DNA of 20,202 bases from Prolixibacteraceae bacterium (GCA_003457135.1 DMSQ01000094.1:19744-39945); one strand, 5' to 3'. Positions 7,468 to 14,494 are shown, numbered from the stretch's first letter. Numbers and translations are program-made. Notes: generated by a model not told the origin, from the sequence alone.

Positions 7468-8367
7468 CTAGTCTGCTGCATACTTCTTAAATTCCGCTGC
7501 AATCTTTGCCGTTTCGTTTGTTCCGGAGTGAACCAGAACCCGGTATTTCAGTTTGATGGTTTCTCCCTTTTTCATGACTGTCGCTTTATCGTCGGCTGGC
7601 CAGTACATGGGTGTCGGCGAGAAAAATCCGTAGTCGCGGGTAAACCAGGGCAAAGGATACCAGTTGTTCGAAGGGTGTTGCATAATGGCCATTCCTTCAA
7701 TTTTGTCGCCTCTTTTTCCAAAGCAATCCATCCAGGGAGATGCTTTTCCGAAAGTTCCTTTTTCTCCGGTAGCGCCTTCCGCATTAATCATTGTTCCGCC
7801 ACTGGTCACTGCCAATGCGGGATCCATTCTTCCGGAGAAGAGTGAATGATTGGTTTTTTCGATGGTAACATCCAATAACATTTCCATAGTTACTTCAAAA
7901 TCTATCTGGAATAATTCTTTGGATGGCGCGGTAATCGTTATTTTTCGAAGGTCTTTCACCGGTGAAACTGCACCCGGACGTTTCCAGATACATTCGTTTT
8001 CGATCACCACACGTGGACCATCGTTTTCGAGAATGTCTTCCCGAAGCGATACAATTTGTCCACGTTCCAGGCCTTCCTGCCAGTAATTGCCGCCATTCAC
8101 GCGGTCGCAACCAAAGAAAAGTGAACTGTGATGCGGATACGTCCCGTTTCGCATCGATGTTACACTTGCACCTGATGGGCCGTTCACAGGGTAGAAGAAC
8201 GGATATTTTTCGTTTTCGGCAAAAATGTAGCTGGTGAAAAACAGGTTGTCAATAGTCACATCGATTTTTGCGCCTTTTTTGACCGCTGATATTTTTGATT
8301 GTGCCTGAGTTAATCCTGCAATAAGGATCAGAAATAAAAAGTTGATAAGGATCAGTTTGAGTTTCAT
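7468..8367 (-). CDS. Secreted DUF6807 (PmoA-like) family protein, copy 1
   Basis: This 299-residue protein has a clear signal peptide (hydrophobic LILINFLFLILIAG, then LTQAQS, cleavage near residue 22), so it is predicted to be periplasmic. The segments NGPSGASVTSMRNGTYPHHSS... and FFGCDRVNGGNYW, and later MYWPADDKATVMKKGETIKL, match the DUF6807 family (annotated as PmoA in some databases although it is unrelated to particulate methane monooxygenase). The fold is expected to be beta-rich and related to sugar-binding or mutarotase-like proteins. The conserved HH pair in the TYPHHS block may be functional. It lies immediately upstream of the Gfo/Idh gene and downstream of a larger paralogue. 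No reaction has been assigned that I know of; the context suggests work on the same sugar derivative. Confidence 0.82.
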   Translation of the reverse strand: MKLKLILINFLFLILIAGLTQAQSKISAVKKGAKIDVTIDNLFFTSYIFAENEKYPFFYPVNGPSGASVTSMRNGTYPHHSSLFFGCDRVNGGNYWQEGLERGQIVSLREDILENDGPRVVIENECIWKRPGAVSPVKDLRKITITAPSKELFQIDFEVTMEMLLDVTIEKTNHSLFSGRMDPALAVTSGGTMINAEGATGEKGTFGKASPWMDCFGKRGDKIEGMAIMQHPSNNWYPLPWFTRDYGFFSPTPMYWPADDKATVMKKGETIKLKYRVLVHSGTNETAKIAAEFKKYAAD

Positions 8368-8395
8368 ATACGATTTGTTTGAAAAAGGTTTTTGG

Positions 8396-8437
8396 TTTTG
8401 CCAGTTGACAGCGGCTAGCTGCCAGCAACTGGCAAAA
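8396..8437 (-). repeat. 12-bp perfect inverted repeat between the two DUF6807 genes
   Basis: TTTTGCCAGTTG (8396-8407) and CAACTGGCAAAA (8426-8437) are perfect reverse complements; the 18-base interior can form a further small stem (CAGC with GCTG). It starts two bases after the stop codon of the larger DUF6807 gene (8440-8442). With T/A ends on both sides it could act as an attenuator, but it lies inside an apparent operon. Confidence 0.8.
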
Positions 8438-8439
8438 AA

Positions 8440-9705
8440 TTATTTCAAAATAGTTATCGCAGGTGGATTAGCGAAAGCCTGCCAGTAATTTTCAGCTTCT
8501 TCCGAAGTCATTTTGCCATCGAAAATAATCAGGCGGTATCTCAGGGTATAGTCGCTTCCTTTTTCTATTTTCCAGTCTTTGTGCCGGATGGGGCAAAACT
8601 CAAAATACATATCGCCACGTCCGCCATTGGCATCCATGGGCCAAACGCGCATGGGTTCAGGGTGCATCCGGTTGGCCGGATAACTCAGGAACAATATTCC
8701 GGAGCGACCTTCTTTGGTTGCCGATTCGCCTTCAACCACGCACCATCGGGCATTGCTTCCGTCGGCATCTTTACGTGTTTTTCCTTCCGAAGTCAACACC
8801 GAACTGTTGTCTTTCGTCCATTTTTCAGTAGCGCGCCAGCCTATTCCACCACCATAGCGGTACGCTGCAAGCAGAATACCTGAATCGAGCGGCGTATTCA
8901 GGGTACTCGCATAATCAAACATGAAGCGTTGATTGTTCAGGTTCCAGACCCGGACATCGAAAAGTTCGTTCATTGCAATAGCATCACCGCCAACAGCTCC
9001 AAAGTCAATATGCTCCTGAAGTGTTTTGAATCCGGTATAAACCAGGCCTTCGATCTGCGAAATGAGGCCGGCAAAACGAACAGTCCCCTGGCCTTTGTAC
9101 AAATTCCAGAAATCAACTTCGCGTTTGCCGATGAATGTGAGGGTCCAGGGATTCCAGATTCCGTAATGATGGTAATGATCGGGCGCCTGAATGCGGGTCA
9201 GGATTTCGCCTCCGGGCGAATAAACCGGATGCAGGAAGGCTGAACGTTTAAATAGCGGACTTACACCTTTTGGCGGATTGACCGTCTCAATCTGGTAACT
9301 CAAAATAGGTTTTTCGCCAGACTTCAGGTTTAAAGCTCCGTCTTTACTGATGGCGCTTATTCCCGATTTAAAAGTTGGCGGATTAACTGTTTTCCGTAAC
9401 ACAAAAGTGCGTTTGGTGTTTTTGAGTGTTTGTCCGTTTAATATGAACCAGATTTTGGCTCCTGAAGCGGTTTCCAACTGAAATGGAACTGCAGTTTCCA
9501 TCTTTCCGTTGATTTCAAAAAGCGCCAGTTTCAGGGAATCGGTATTGCAGTTCCACTGATCAACAGAAAGGTTGACCGGGCAATCAGTGCGATCGGTATT
9601 ACCGGCCTGAACTTCAAATTTCAGAAGGTCCTGAGCAGTTGCTGACAAACAAAAAAATGATATTAAAAGAATAAATAGATGTTTAAAAACTGTTTGTAGT
9701 TCCAT
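8440..9705 (-). CDS. Secreted DUF6807 (PmoA-like) family protein, copy 2
   Basis: From ATG 9705 this is a 421-residue protein beginning MELQTVFKHLFILLISFFC, a signal peptide with likely cleavage after SATA. The frame stays open to an ATG at 9882, but the extra 59 residues come from palindromic repeats and would bury the signal peptide, so 9705 is chosen. The C-terminal two thirds contain the DUF6807 pattern: HPVYSPGGEILTRIQAP, DHYHHYGIWNPW, REVDFWNLYKGQGTVRF, GIGWRATEKW, RSGILFLSYPANRMHPEP and a final RYRLIIFDG. The HYHHYG block parallels the PHHS block of the neighbour. The extra N-terminal 130 residues look beta-rich. It follows the UroD-family gene across a 173-base repeat-filled gap. Function unknown. 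Confidence 0.85.
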   Translation of the reverse strand: MELQTVFKHLFILLISFFCLSATAQDLLKFEVQAGNTDRTDCPVNLSVDQWNCNTDSLKLALFEINGKMETAVPFQLETASGAKIWFILNGQTLKNTKRTFVLRKTVNPPTFKSGISAISKDGALNLKSGEKPILSYQIETVNPPKGVSPLFKRSAFLHPVYSPGGEILTRIQAPDHYHHYGIWNPWTLTFIGKREVDFWNLYKGQGTVRFAGLISQIEGLVYTGFKTLQEHIDFGAVGGDAIAMNELFDVRVWNLNNQRFMFDYASTLNTPLDSGILLAAYRYGGGIGWRATEKWTKDNSSVLTSEGKTRKDADGSNARWCVVEGESATKEGRSGILFLSYPANRMHPEPMRVWPMDANGGRGDMYFEFCPIRHKDWKIEKGSDYTLRYRLIIFDGKMTSEEAENYWQAFANPPAITILK

Positions 9706-9707
9706 TT

Positions 9708-9850
9708 TGCCCGGTAGGGCATGAATGCCAATAGAAGGAAATACCATAGCACGCATTTGTCCGTTAGGACATTGGCCCAATTTGATTAATTCCCTACGGG
9801 AAATAAATTGTCTTTGCACAAATTCTATTGATATGAATCTCCTACGGAGA
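9708..9850 (-). repeat. Chain of four mini-palindromes between UroD-family and DUF6807 genes
   Basis: Four short perfect stem-loops follow each other: TGCCC-GGTA-GGGCA (9708-9721), TGTCC-GTTA-GGACA (9758-9771), TTCCC-TAC-GGGAA (9790-9802) and TCTCC-TAC-GGAGA (9838-9850). All have a 5-bp stem ending in CC/GG and a 3-4-base loop made of GTA/TAC-like bases. The units between them share CCAATAGAA/TTCTATTG words (9729-9736, 9823-9830, 9867-9875). The chain fills the gap between the two genes and could be a REP-like cluster or an intercistronic RNA element. Confidence 0.8.
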
Positions 9851-9878
9851 AAATTTGAACAGCTTTCCAATAGAATCT

Positions 9879-10919
9879 TCATAATTTTTCAAGTTTTTGA
9901 ATGGTTTCAATAAATGCCTGCATGTTTTCGGTCGGAACGTTCTGGGGAACTCCGCCGCCACACGACCAAACGATGCCTTTTTTGTCCTGAACCTCGTTCC
10001 ACATTTGTTCGGTCTTCATCTTTACTTCTTCAGGAGAAGCGGCAGCCAATACGTCGCGGGGAGGAAGGTTCCCTAACAGAGCAACTTCCGGACCAGCCAG
10101 TTCGCGGATTTGGTTGATCGAATGTTCGAAGCTAAAATTAAACAAATTAATTCCGATTTCCTTCAAAAAAGGAGTGCTGATCAATCCTTGTGCATCATTG
10201 TGAAAAAAGCGCACTTTGGTTTCGAAGGCAGCAAAAATTGGTTTCAGGTATGGAACCACAAATTCGTGGCACTCGTCTTCGCCAACAAAACCTACGATAT
10301 CGTCCAAAACCAGAATTCCCTCGATGGAAGGAAACTGTTCTTTTTGGTGACGCAGCCAATCAACTGTAAATTCGGAAATGATTTTCAGAAGTTGGTGGGC
10401 TTCTTCCGGGTTCATCATCAAAGCCATCATAAATTCGGTGGTTCCCATCAGAAATGTGGCGATATTCAGCGGTCCACGGGCAATGGCGAACTTGATTTCG
10501 TGCCCCATTTCGTGAATGGAAGGCTCAAATTCCTTTAGTCTTTGAATAATAAACGGCAATAATCCGTCCAGTTTTGGATTGGGTTTTTTGATACTGGCAA
10601 TATCATCAACCGAATGGATTGTTTTATCTGCATGAGGCAAGCTGCTTTCATGCCAAACCTGTTTCGCGCCGAAAGCCGAAGGTTCGCTGCACATACCATA
10701 TTCCGCCCAGAATCCGGGAAGAAAAATCGCATCAGGAAAAGTTTCGATTGCCTTTTTGTTGGTTTCGAACCACTGTTTGCCACTGGCGTAATAATCGAAA
10801 GTTGAAAGGCCAGCCCAACCTGGCAACCAGGGGCTGTCGATGATAAAGCCGACAGGCGCAGGCCCCTTGTGTTTTCGGTTGATTATATCAAGCAGCAAGT
10901 TCCATTGTTTGTTGGTCAT
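9879..10919 (-). CDS. Uroporphyrinogen decarboxylase (URO-D) family protein, probably not heme biosynthesis
   Basis: This 346-residue cytoplasmic protein has the URO-D/MtaA-like TIM-barrel pattern: an N-terminal FIIDSPWLPGWAGLS region, KFAIARGPLNIATFLMG (143-159), ILVLDDIVGFVGEDE (202-216), VRFFHNDAQG (236-245), ALLGNLPPRDVL (280-291) and a C-terminal VWSCGGGVPQNVPTENM. Family relatives include corrinoid:CoM methyltransferases, in which His-x-Cys and a later Cys bind zinc. Here the first part is HND (240-242), and Cys320 is present. It heads the operon with the DUF6807 and Gfo/Idh genes and diverges from an AraC regulator, a context typical of sugar-locus UROD paralogues rather than heme synthesis. 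Demethylation or methyl transfer on a sugar-derived substrate is a guess. Confidence 0.88.
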   Translation of the reverse strand: MTNKQWNLLLDIINRKHKGPAPVGFIIDSPWLPGWAGLSTFDYYASGKQWFETNKKAIETFPDAIFLPGFWAEYGMCSEPSAFGAKQVWHESSLPHADKTIHSVDDIASIKKPNPKLDGLLPFIIQRLKEFEPSIHEMGHEIKFAIARGPLNIATFLMGTTEFMMALMMNPEEAHQLLKIISEFTVDWLRHQKEQFPSIEGILVLDDIVGFVGEDECHEFVVPYLKPIFAAFETKVRFFHNDAQGLISTPFLKEIGINLFNFSFEHSINQIRELAGPEVALLGNLPPRDVLAAASPEEVKMKTEQMWNEVQDKKGIVWSCGGGVPQNVPTENMQAFIETIQKLEKL

Positions 10920-10950
10920 GATATTGGTTTTGTTTTATCAATTCATCAAA

Positions 10951-11032
10951 CTCACCCCGAAGTCCGCTGGCGGACTTCCCCCCTCTCTTCAGGAAGAGAG
11001 GGGAAGAGCATCGAAGATGCGAAGGGGGTGAG
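10951..11032. repeat. 82-base multi-hairpin element folding as a four-way junction
   Basis: An outer stem CTCACCCC (10951-10958) / GGGGTGAG (11025-11032) closes three perfect inner hairpins: AAGTCCGC-TG-GCGGACTT (10960-10977), CCCCTCTCTTC-AG-GAAGAGAGGGG (10980-11003) and GCATC-GAA-GATGC (11008-11020). Almost every base is paired. It begins 32 bases upstream of the UroD-family ATG, between divergent genes, so it lies in that operon's leader or promoter zone. It resembles a MITE or REP-type dispersed repeat and shares GC-rich blocks with 4244-4275. Confidence 0.85.
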
Positions 11033-11088
11033 TAAAAAAGTAAAATTAGAATAAACCATAGTTAAATCTTAGGAAACATTGATTTTTT

Positions 11089-11096
11089 CAAAATTA
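11089..11096 (-). promoter_or_regulatory. Candidate -7 box for the UroD-DUF6807-Gfo/Idh operon
   Basis: Read on the minus strand the bases are TAATTTTG, an exact fit to TAnnTTTG. No good -33 element is found at the normal distance. Transcription from here would place the 82-base multi-hairpin element in a leader of about 160 bases. Confidence 0.35.
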
Positions 11097-11144
11097 GCTG
11101 TTCCACGACACAATAGCCAGTACTATTTTAACAGGCATTTATAC

Positions 11145-11152
11145 TATTTTTG
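11145..11152 (+). promoter_or_regulatory. Candidate -7 box for the AraC-family regulator
   Basis: TATTTTTG fits the Bacteroidota -7 consensus TAnnTTTG and lies 23 bases before the regulator ATG. The -33 position has no TTTG, so the promoter may depend on an activator. Confidence 0.45.
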
Positions 11153-11175
11153 CGAAACATCAAATACTTCAGCCA

Positions 11176-12048
11176 ATGAAGATCATGCACGAACAGGTGA
11201 GCTTTGCGCCACGTACCATGCTTAAAGTAAAATGGGACGACTTCCCGCATTTTACCTATCCCTGGCATTTTCACAGCGAATTTGAAATTGTTTATGTGCT
11301 TAAAAGTTCAGGGAAACGATTTGTGGCCGACAGTGTTGAGCCATTTCAGGAAGGCGACATCACGCTGATGGGTAGTAATCTCCCGCATTTCTGGAAAAGT
11401 GAAATACAGAATAATCCTGAAAATTCAAACCGGGTGAATGCCATTGTAGTTCAGTTTCACAAGGACTTTTTCAGGGATGAAATTAGTGCCTATCCTGAAT
11501 TTCACCGTATCAGTGAGCTACTTAAACGGGCAGCACGTGGAATTCATTTCAATAATCCTTCGGGTGAGAAAATTGGAAAAATGCTGAAACGCCTTCTGAA
11601 GCTAAACGGATTAGATCGAATGCTCTATTTCATTAAGTTGATGGACACGATGTCAAGGATTGAAAATTACCGTATTCTGGCCAGCAAAGCTTACTTATTG
11701 GAAGATCACAGGGAGCTAAATAACCGGCTCGATAAAATCATGCATTTTATAAACACCAATTATCAGCGAAAAATTACACAGGAAGAAGTTGCTGCCAAAA
11801 TTGGAATGACTACAGCTTCGTTTTGTCGTTATTTCAAAGAAAAAACAGGGAAGGGTTTTATCTTTTTCGTGAATGAAATGCGCATTGGTTATGCATGCAA
11901 GCTATTGATCGAAAACCATTTGTCAATTTCGCAGATTTGTTTCGAGTGCGGGTTCAACAACATTTCGAATTTTAACCGGATGTTCAAACGACAAACCGGC
12001 TACACTCCGGGCGAGTACCAGCAACAATTTATCGGAGCGACTGTTTAA
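11176..12048 (+). CDS. AraC family transcriptional regulator with cupin sensor domain
   Basis: This 290-residue protein has an N-terminal cupin-like ligand-binding domain (about residues 18-105, with WHFHSEFEIVYVLKSSG and GDITLMGSNLPHFW). Its C-terminal double helix-turn-helix domain (about 190-285) has the AraC pattern: KITQEEVAAKIGMTTASFCRYFK, then LSISQICFECGFNNISNFNRMFKRQTGYTPGEYQ written here only as its signature ending, GYTPGEY. It binds DNA in the cytoplasm and probably responds to a small sugar or acid. It is divergent from the UroD-family operon, 256 bases away, and is its most likely regulator; control of the M20 or cupin genes downstream is also possible. The cupin-fused AraC class is common in Bacteroidota sugar loci. 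Confidence 0.93.
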   Translation: MKIMHEQVSFAPRTMLKVKWDDFPHFTYPWHFHSEFEIVYVLKSSGKRFVADSVEPFQEGDITLMGSNLPHFWKSEIQNNPENSNRVNAIVVQFHKDFFRDEISAYPEFHRISELLKRAARGIHFNNPSGEKIGKMLKRLLKLNGLDRMLYFIKLMDTMSRIENYRILASKAYLLEDHRELNNRLDKIMHFINTNYQRKITQEEVAAKIGMTTASFCRYFKEKTGKGFIFFVNEMRIGYACKLLIENHLSISQICFECGFNNISNFNRMFKRQTGYTPGEYQQQFIGATV

Positions 12049-12077
12049 ATTATTTACCATTTGATTATTTACCATTT
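12049..12077 (+). repeat. Two tandem 14-bp direct repeats after the AraC gene
   Basis: ATTATTTACCATTT occurs at 12049-12062 and again at 12064-12077, with one G between, directly after the AraC stop codon (12046-12048). A third partial unit (ACTATTT) follows. The role is unknown; it may be a small AT-rich dispersed repeat. Confidence 0.75.
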
Positions 12078-12195
12078 ACTATTTCAAAGGAATGGCGGAA
12101 ACTGCAACACGAATCCCGCAACCAGTAACAGTTTTTCAATCAGCAAGCCTGAAATAATTCATAGATCAAACGAAACCAAACCGCTATTTTTACAG

Positions 12196-12250
12196 GCAAC
12201 AAAGACAACGAATACAACAATTACAACAACGACAACTAAAAATATTCCAC
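12196..12250 (+). other. CAA-rich unstructured 5' leader of the M20 gene
   Basis: About 45 bases (12196-12240) consist almost wholly of ACA/CAA-like words without G-rich pairing partners, ending in CTAAAAATATTCCAC before ATG 12251. A TATTTTTA at 12185-12192, one base from the -7 consensus, lies just upstream. Such unstructured A-rich leaders favour translation in Bacteroidota, which use few Shine-Dalgarno sites. No ribosome binding site is seen. Confidence 0.5.
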
Positions 12251-13615
12251 ATGGAACACATCGAAAAGTATATTGAAGCAAACAAAGACCGTTTTCTGGA
12301 GGAACTGTTCGGACTGATCCGGATTCCGTCTGTCAGCTCCATTGAAGCCAACAAACCAGAAATGTACCGGGCAGCCGAATACTGGAAGCAAACCTTGCTG
12401 AATTCGGGTGCTGACCGTGCCGAAGTGTATGAATCGGATGGAAATCCGGTGACCTTCGGCGAAAAAATCATCGATCCGGCCAAACCCACTGTACTGATAT
12501 ATGCTCACATGGATGTGATGCCAGTTGATCCGCTTGAATTGTGGACATCGCCCCCGTTTGAACCTGAAATACGCGAAGGGAAAATCTGGGCCCGTGGCGC
12601 CAACGACGATAAAGGCCAGAGCATGATGCATGCCAAAGCGTTTGAACTAATGGTGCGTACCAATACCCTGCCTTGCAATGTGAAATTCATGATTGAAGGT
12701 GAAGAAGAAATCGGTTCACCCAACCTGGGCAAATGGTGCGAACAGCATAAAGAGATGCTGAAAGCCGATATTATCCTGGTTTCTGACACCTCAATGATTG
12801 CTCCGGATATCCCATCAATCACCACAGGCTTGCGCGGATTGGCATACTGGCAGGTTGAAGTTACCGGACCAAACAAAGATTTACATTCCGGATTATTTGG
12901 TGGCGCAGTAGCCAATCCGATTAATGTACTGGCCAAAATGATCGCTCAAATGACCGATGAAAATGGCCGGATTACTATTCCCGGATTTTACGATGATGTA
13001 ATTGAAGTTTCGTCTGTAGAACGCACACTGCTGGCTCAGGCTCCATTCGATCTGGAGAATTACAAAAAGTCGCTCGATATTGCTGAAGTTTCAGGAGAAG
13101 AAGGATATTCAACTACCGAACGAACCGGCATACGTCCAAGTTTTGATGTTTGCGGAATATGGGGAGGCTACATGGGTGAAGGCGCCAAAACGGTAATGCC
13201 ATCCAAGGCATTTGCAAAAATATCGTGCCGGTTGGTGCCGAATCAAGATCACCAGAAAATTGCTATTTTATTTAAGGATCATTTCGAAAGAATTGCTCCA
13301 AAGACTGTTAAAGTTGAGGTGATTTACCTGCATGGCGGATACGGGTATGGCTGCCCGATTAATCTTCCGGCTTATCGCGCAGCAGAAAAAGCATACGTTG
13401 ATGTGTATGGAAAAAGGCCGGTTCCGGTTCGCAGCGGAGGGAGTATTCCGATCATCTCCACATTTGAACAAGTGCTTGGAATTAAAACAATTTTAATGGG
13501 CTTTGGCCTTGAATCGGATGCCATTCACTCGCCCAACGAAAACTTTTCGCTGGAACAGTTTTTCAACGGGATACGGACGATACCGCTGTTTTATAAGTAT
13601 TTTGCTGAAATCTAG
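12251..13615 (+). CDS. M20 family metallopeptidase (dipeptidase)
   Basis: This 454-residue cytoplasmic enzyme has the full di-zinc M20 set: YAHMDVMP with His86 and Asp88, GANDDKGQ with bridging Asp119, EGEEEIGS with catalytic Glu152 and metal Glu153, SDTS with Asp179, the DLHSGLFGG loop with His212, and SDAIHSPNE with His426. The order and length match the carnosinase-like dipeptidases that cleave dipeptides or N-acyl/N-carbamoyl amino acids. No signal peptide is present. It follows a CAA-rich leader and ends at a TAG whose last base is also the first base of a GC-rich repeat hairpin. The next gene, a bicupin, begins about 100 bases later on the same strand, but the hairpin may separate the two transcripts. 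The exact substrate is not visible. Confidence 0.94.
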   Translation: MEHIEKYIEANKDRFLEELFGLIRIPSVSSIEANKPEMYRAAEYWKQTLLNSGADRAEVYESDGNPVTFGEKIIDPAKPTVLIYAHMDVMPVDPLELWTSPPFEPEIREGKIWARGANDDKGQSMMHAKAFELMVRTNTLPCNVKFMIEGEEEIGSPNLGKWCEQHKEMLKADIILVSDTSMIAPDIPSITTGLRGLAYWQVEVTGPNKDLHSGLFGGAVANPINVLAKMIAQMTDENGRITIPGFYDDVIEVSSVERTLLAQAPFDLENYKKSLDIAEVSGEEGYSTTERTGIRPSFDVCGIWGGYMGEGAKTVMPSKAFAKISCRLVPNQDHQKIAILFKDHFERIAPKTVKVEVIYLHGGYGYGCPINLPAYRAAEKAYVDVYGKRPVPVRSGGSIPIISTFEQVLGIKTILMGFGLESDAIHSPNENFSLEQFFNGIRTIPLFYKYFAEI

Positions 13616-13662
13616 CCCCCTTCCCGTTCCCCCTGGTTCGACAGGCTCACCAACACGGGGAA
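13615..13662 (+). repeat. GC-rich repeat at the M20 stop codon with a nested REP-like palindrome
   Basis: GCCCCCTTCCCGTTCCCCC (13615-13633) is identical to the minus strand of 4382-4400. Its arm TTCCCC (13627-13632) pairs with GGGGAA (13657-13662). Inside the loop lies TGGTTCGACAGGCTCACCA (13634-13652), a sequence type known to me as a widespread dispersed bacterial repeat, which has complementary ends TGGT/ACCA. The other copy has only a 3-base loop there. The element begins at the final G of the M20 stop codon. Confidence 0.75.
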
Positions 13663-13723
13663 AGTTTAGGACGTTGGGCTGCAAAAATTTTCGGAATTCA
13701 AACAGATACTAATGATCTTAAAA

Positions 13724-14494
13724 ATGAAAATAATTACTCTTTTTCTGATGGTTCTTGGAATATTCAGTTATGAACCAGAGTCAAAACTTGTTGAGTCGAA
13801 AGTTTACAGCTATTCAACTGCCAAGGTTGAAAAAACCGATTCCGGTGAAAAACGAAATTTGATCAACGGTGAAACAACACATCTTGAAAACTTCGAAATT
13901 CATACAACGACACTTCTGCCCGGGAAAGCTCCTCACGGGAGTCAAATTCATGCTGATTACGAAGAAATTATTTTTGTGAAAGAAGGCCTTTTAGAAGTCA
14001 CCGTAAATGAAGTTAGCAAAATATTAAACCCTGGCAGCGTGGCTTTAATTATGCCGGGAGATAAACACGGAATAGAAAATATAGGAAAGTCAGATGCCAC
14101 CTATTACATTATTAAATATAAATCAAAACAACCGCTTTCGGCCGATCGTGGGAAAAACGCCGGAGGTTCAATCCTTCTGGAATGGGACAATATCAAATTT
14201 ACTGCTCACGATAAAGGCGGGATTCGCCGGTACTTTGACCGTAAATCAGCCATGTCTGACCGGATCGAAATGCATGTTACCACTTTGAACCCTGCAATTA
14301 AAAGTCATGAACCACATACCCACAAACCCGCCGAAATTGTGATTATGATGGAGGGAACCACTGAAATGGAAATCGGAGATGGAATTTATCCGGGTCAAGT
14401 TGGTGATATTTATTTTCTGGGTTCAAATATTTCTCATGCAATCCGGAACACCGGCAGCAAATCCTGTATGTACCTGGCTTTTCAATGGGAGTAA
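13724..14494 (+). CDS. Bicupin protein with N-terminal signal/anchor
   Basis: This 256-residue protein starts at ATG 13724, chosen over ATG 13712 because it gives a clean signal-like start MKIITLFLMVLGIFS. Two cupin domains follow. The first has His/Glu ligands around APHGSQIHADYEE and a later GDKHGIEN; the second has SHEPHTHKPAEIV, EGTTEMEIGDG and ISHAIRN. The double-cupin layout resembles (S)-ureidoglycine aminohydrolase and other bicupins, but the predicted export and lack of other purine genes make that role unlikely. It lies about 100 bases after the M20 gene on the same strand and meets the DUF1566 gene tail to tail with 34 bases between. A metal-dependent sugar- or acid-modifying role is possible. 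Confidence 0.85.
   Translation: MKIITLFLMVLGIFSYEPESKLVESKVYSYSTAKVEKTDSGEKRNLINGETTHLENFEIHTTTLLPGKAPHGSQIHADYEEIIFVKEGLLEVTVNEVSKILNPGSVALIMPGDKHGIENIGKSDATYYIIKYKSKQPLSADRGKNAGGSILLEWDNIKFTAHDKGGIRRYFDRKSAMSDRIEMHVTTLNPAIKSHEPHTHKPAEIVIMMEGTTEMEIGDGIYPGQVGDIYFLGSNISHAIRNTGSKSCMYLAFQWE

Noticed and set aside
9708..9850. Possible CRISPR array
   Set aside because: The palindromes are short, differ in sequence and are unevenly spaced, with no constant repeat and no cas genes.
9706..9882. In-frame 59-residue extension of the larger DUF6807 protein
   Set aside because: It is encoded by palindromic repeats, precedes a clear signal peptide starting at Met 9705, and would overlap the end of the UroD-family gene.
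13724..14494. (S)-ureidoglycine aminohydrolase
   Set aside because: The bicupin layout is similar, but a signal peptide is present and no purine-degradation gene lies nearby.
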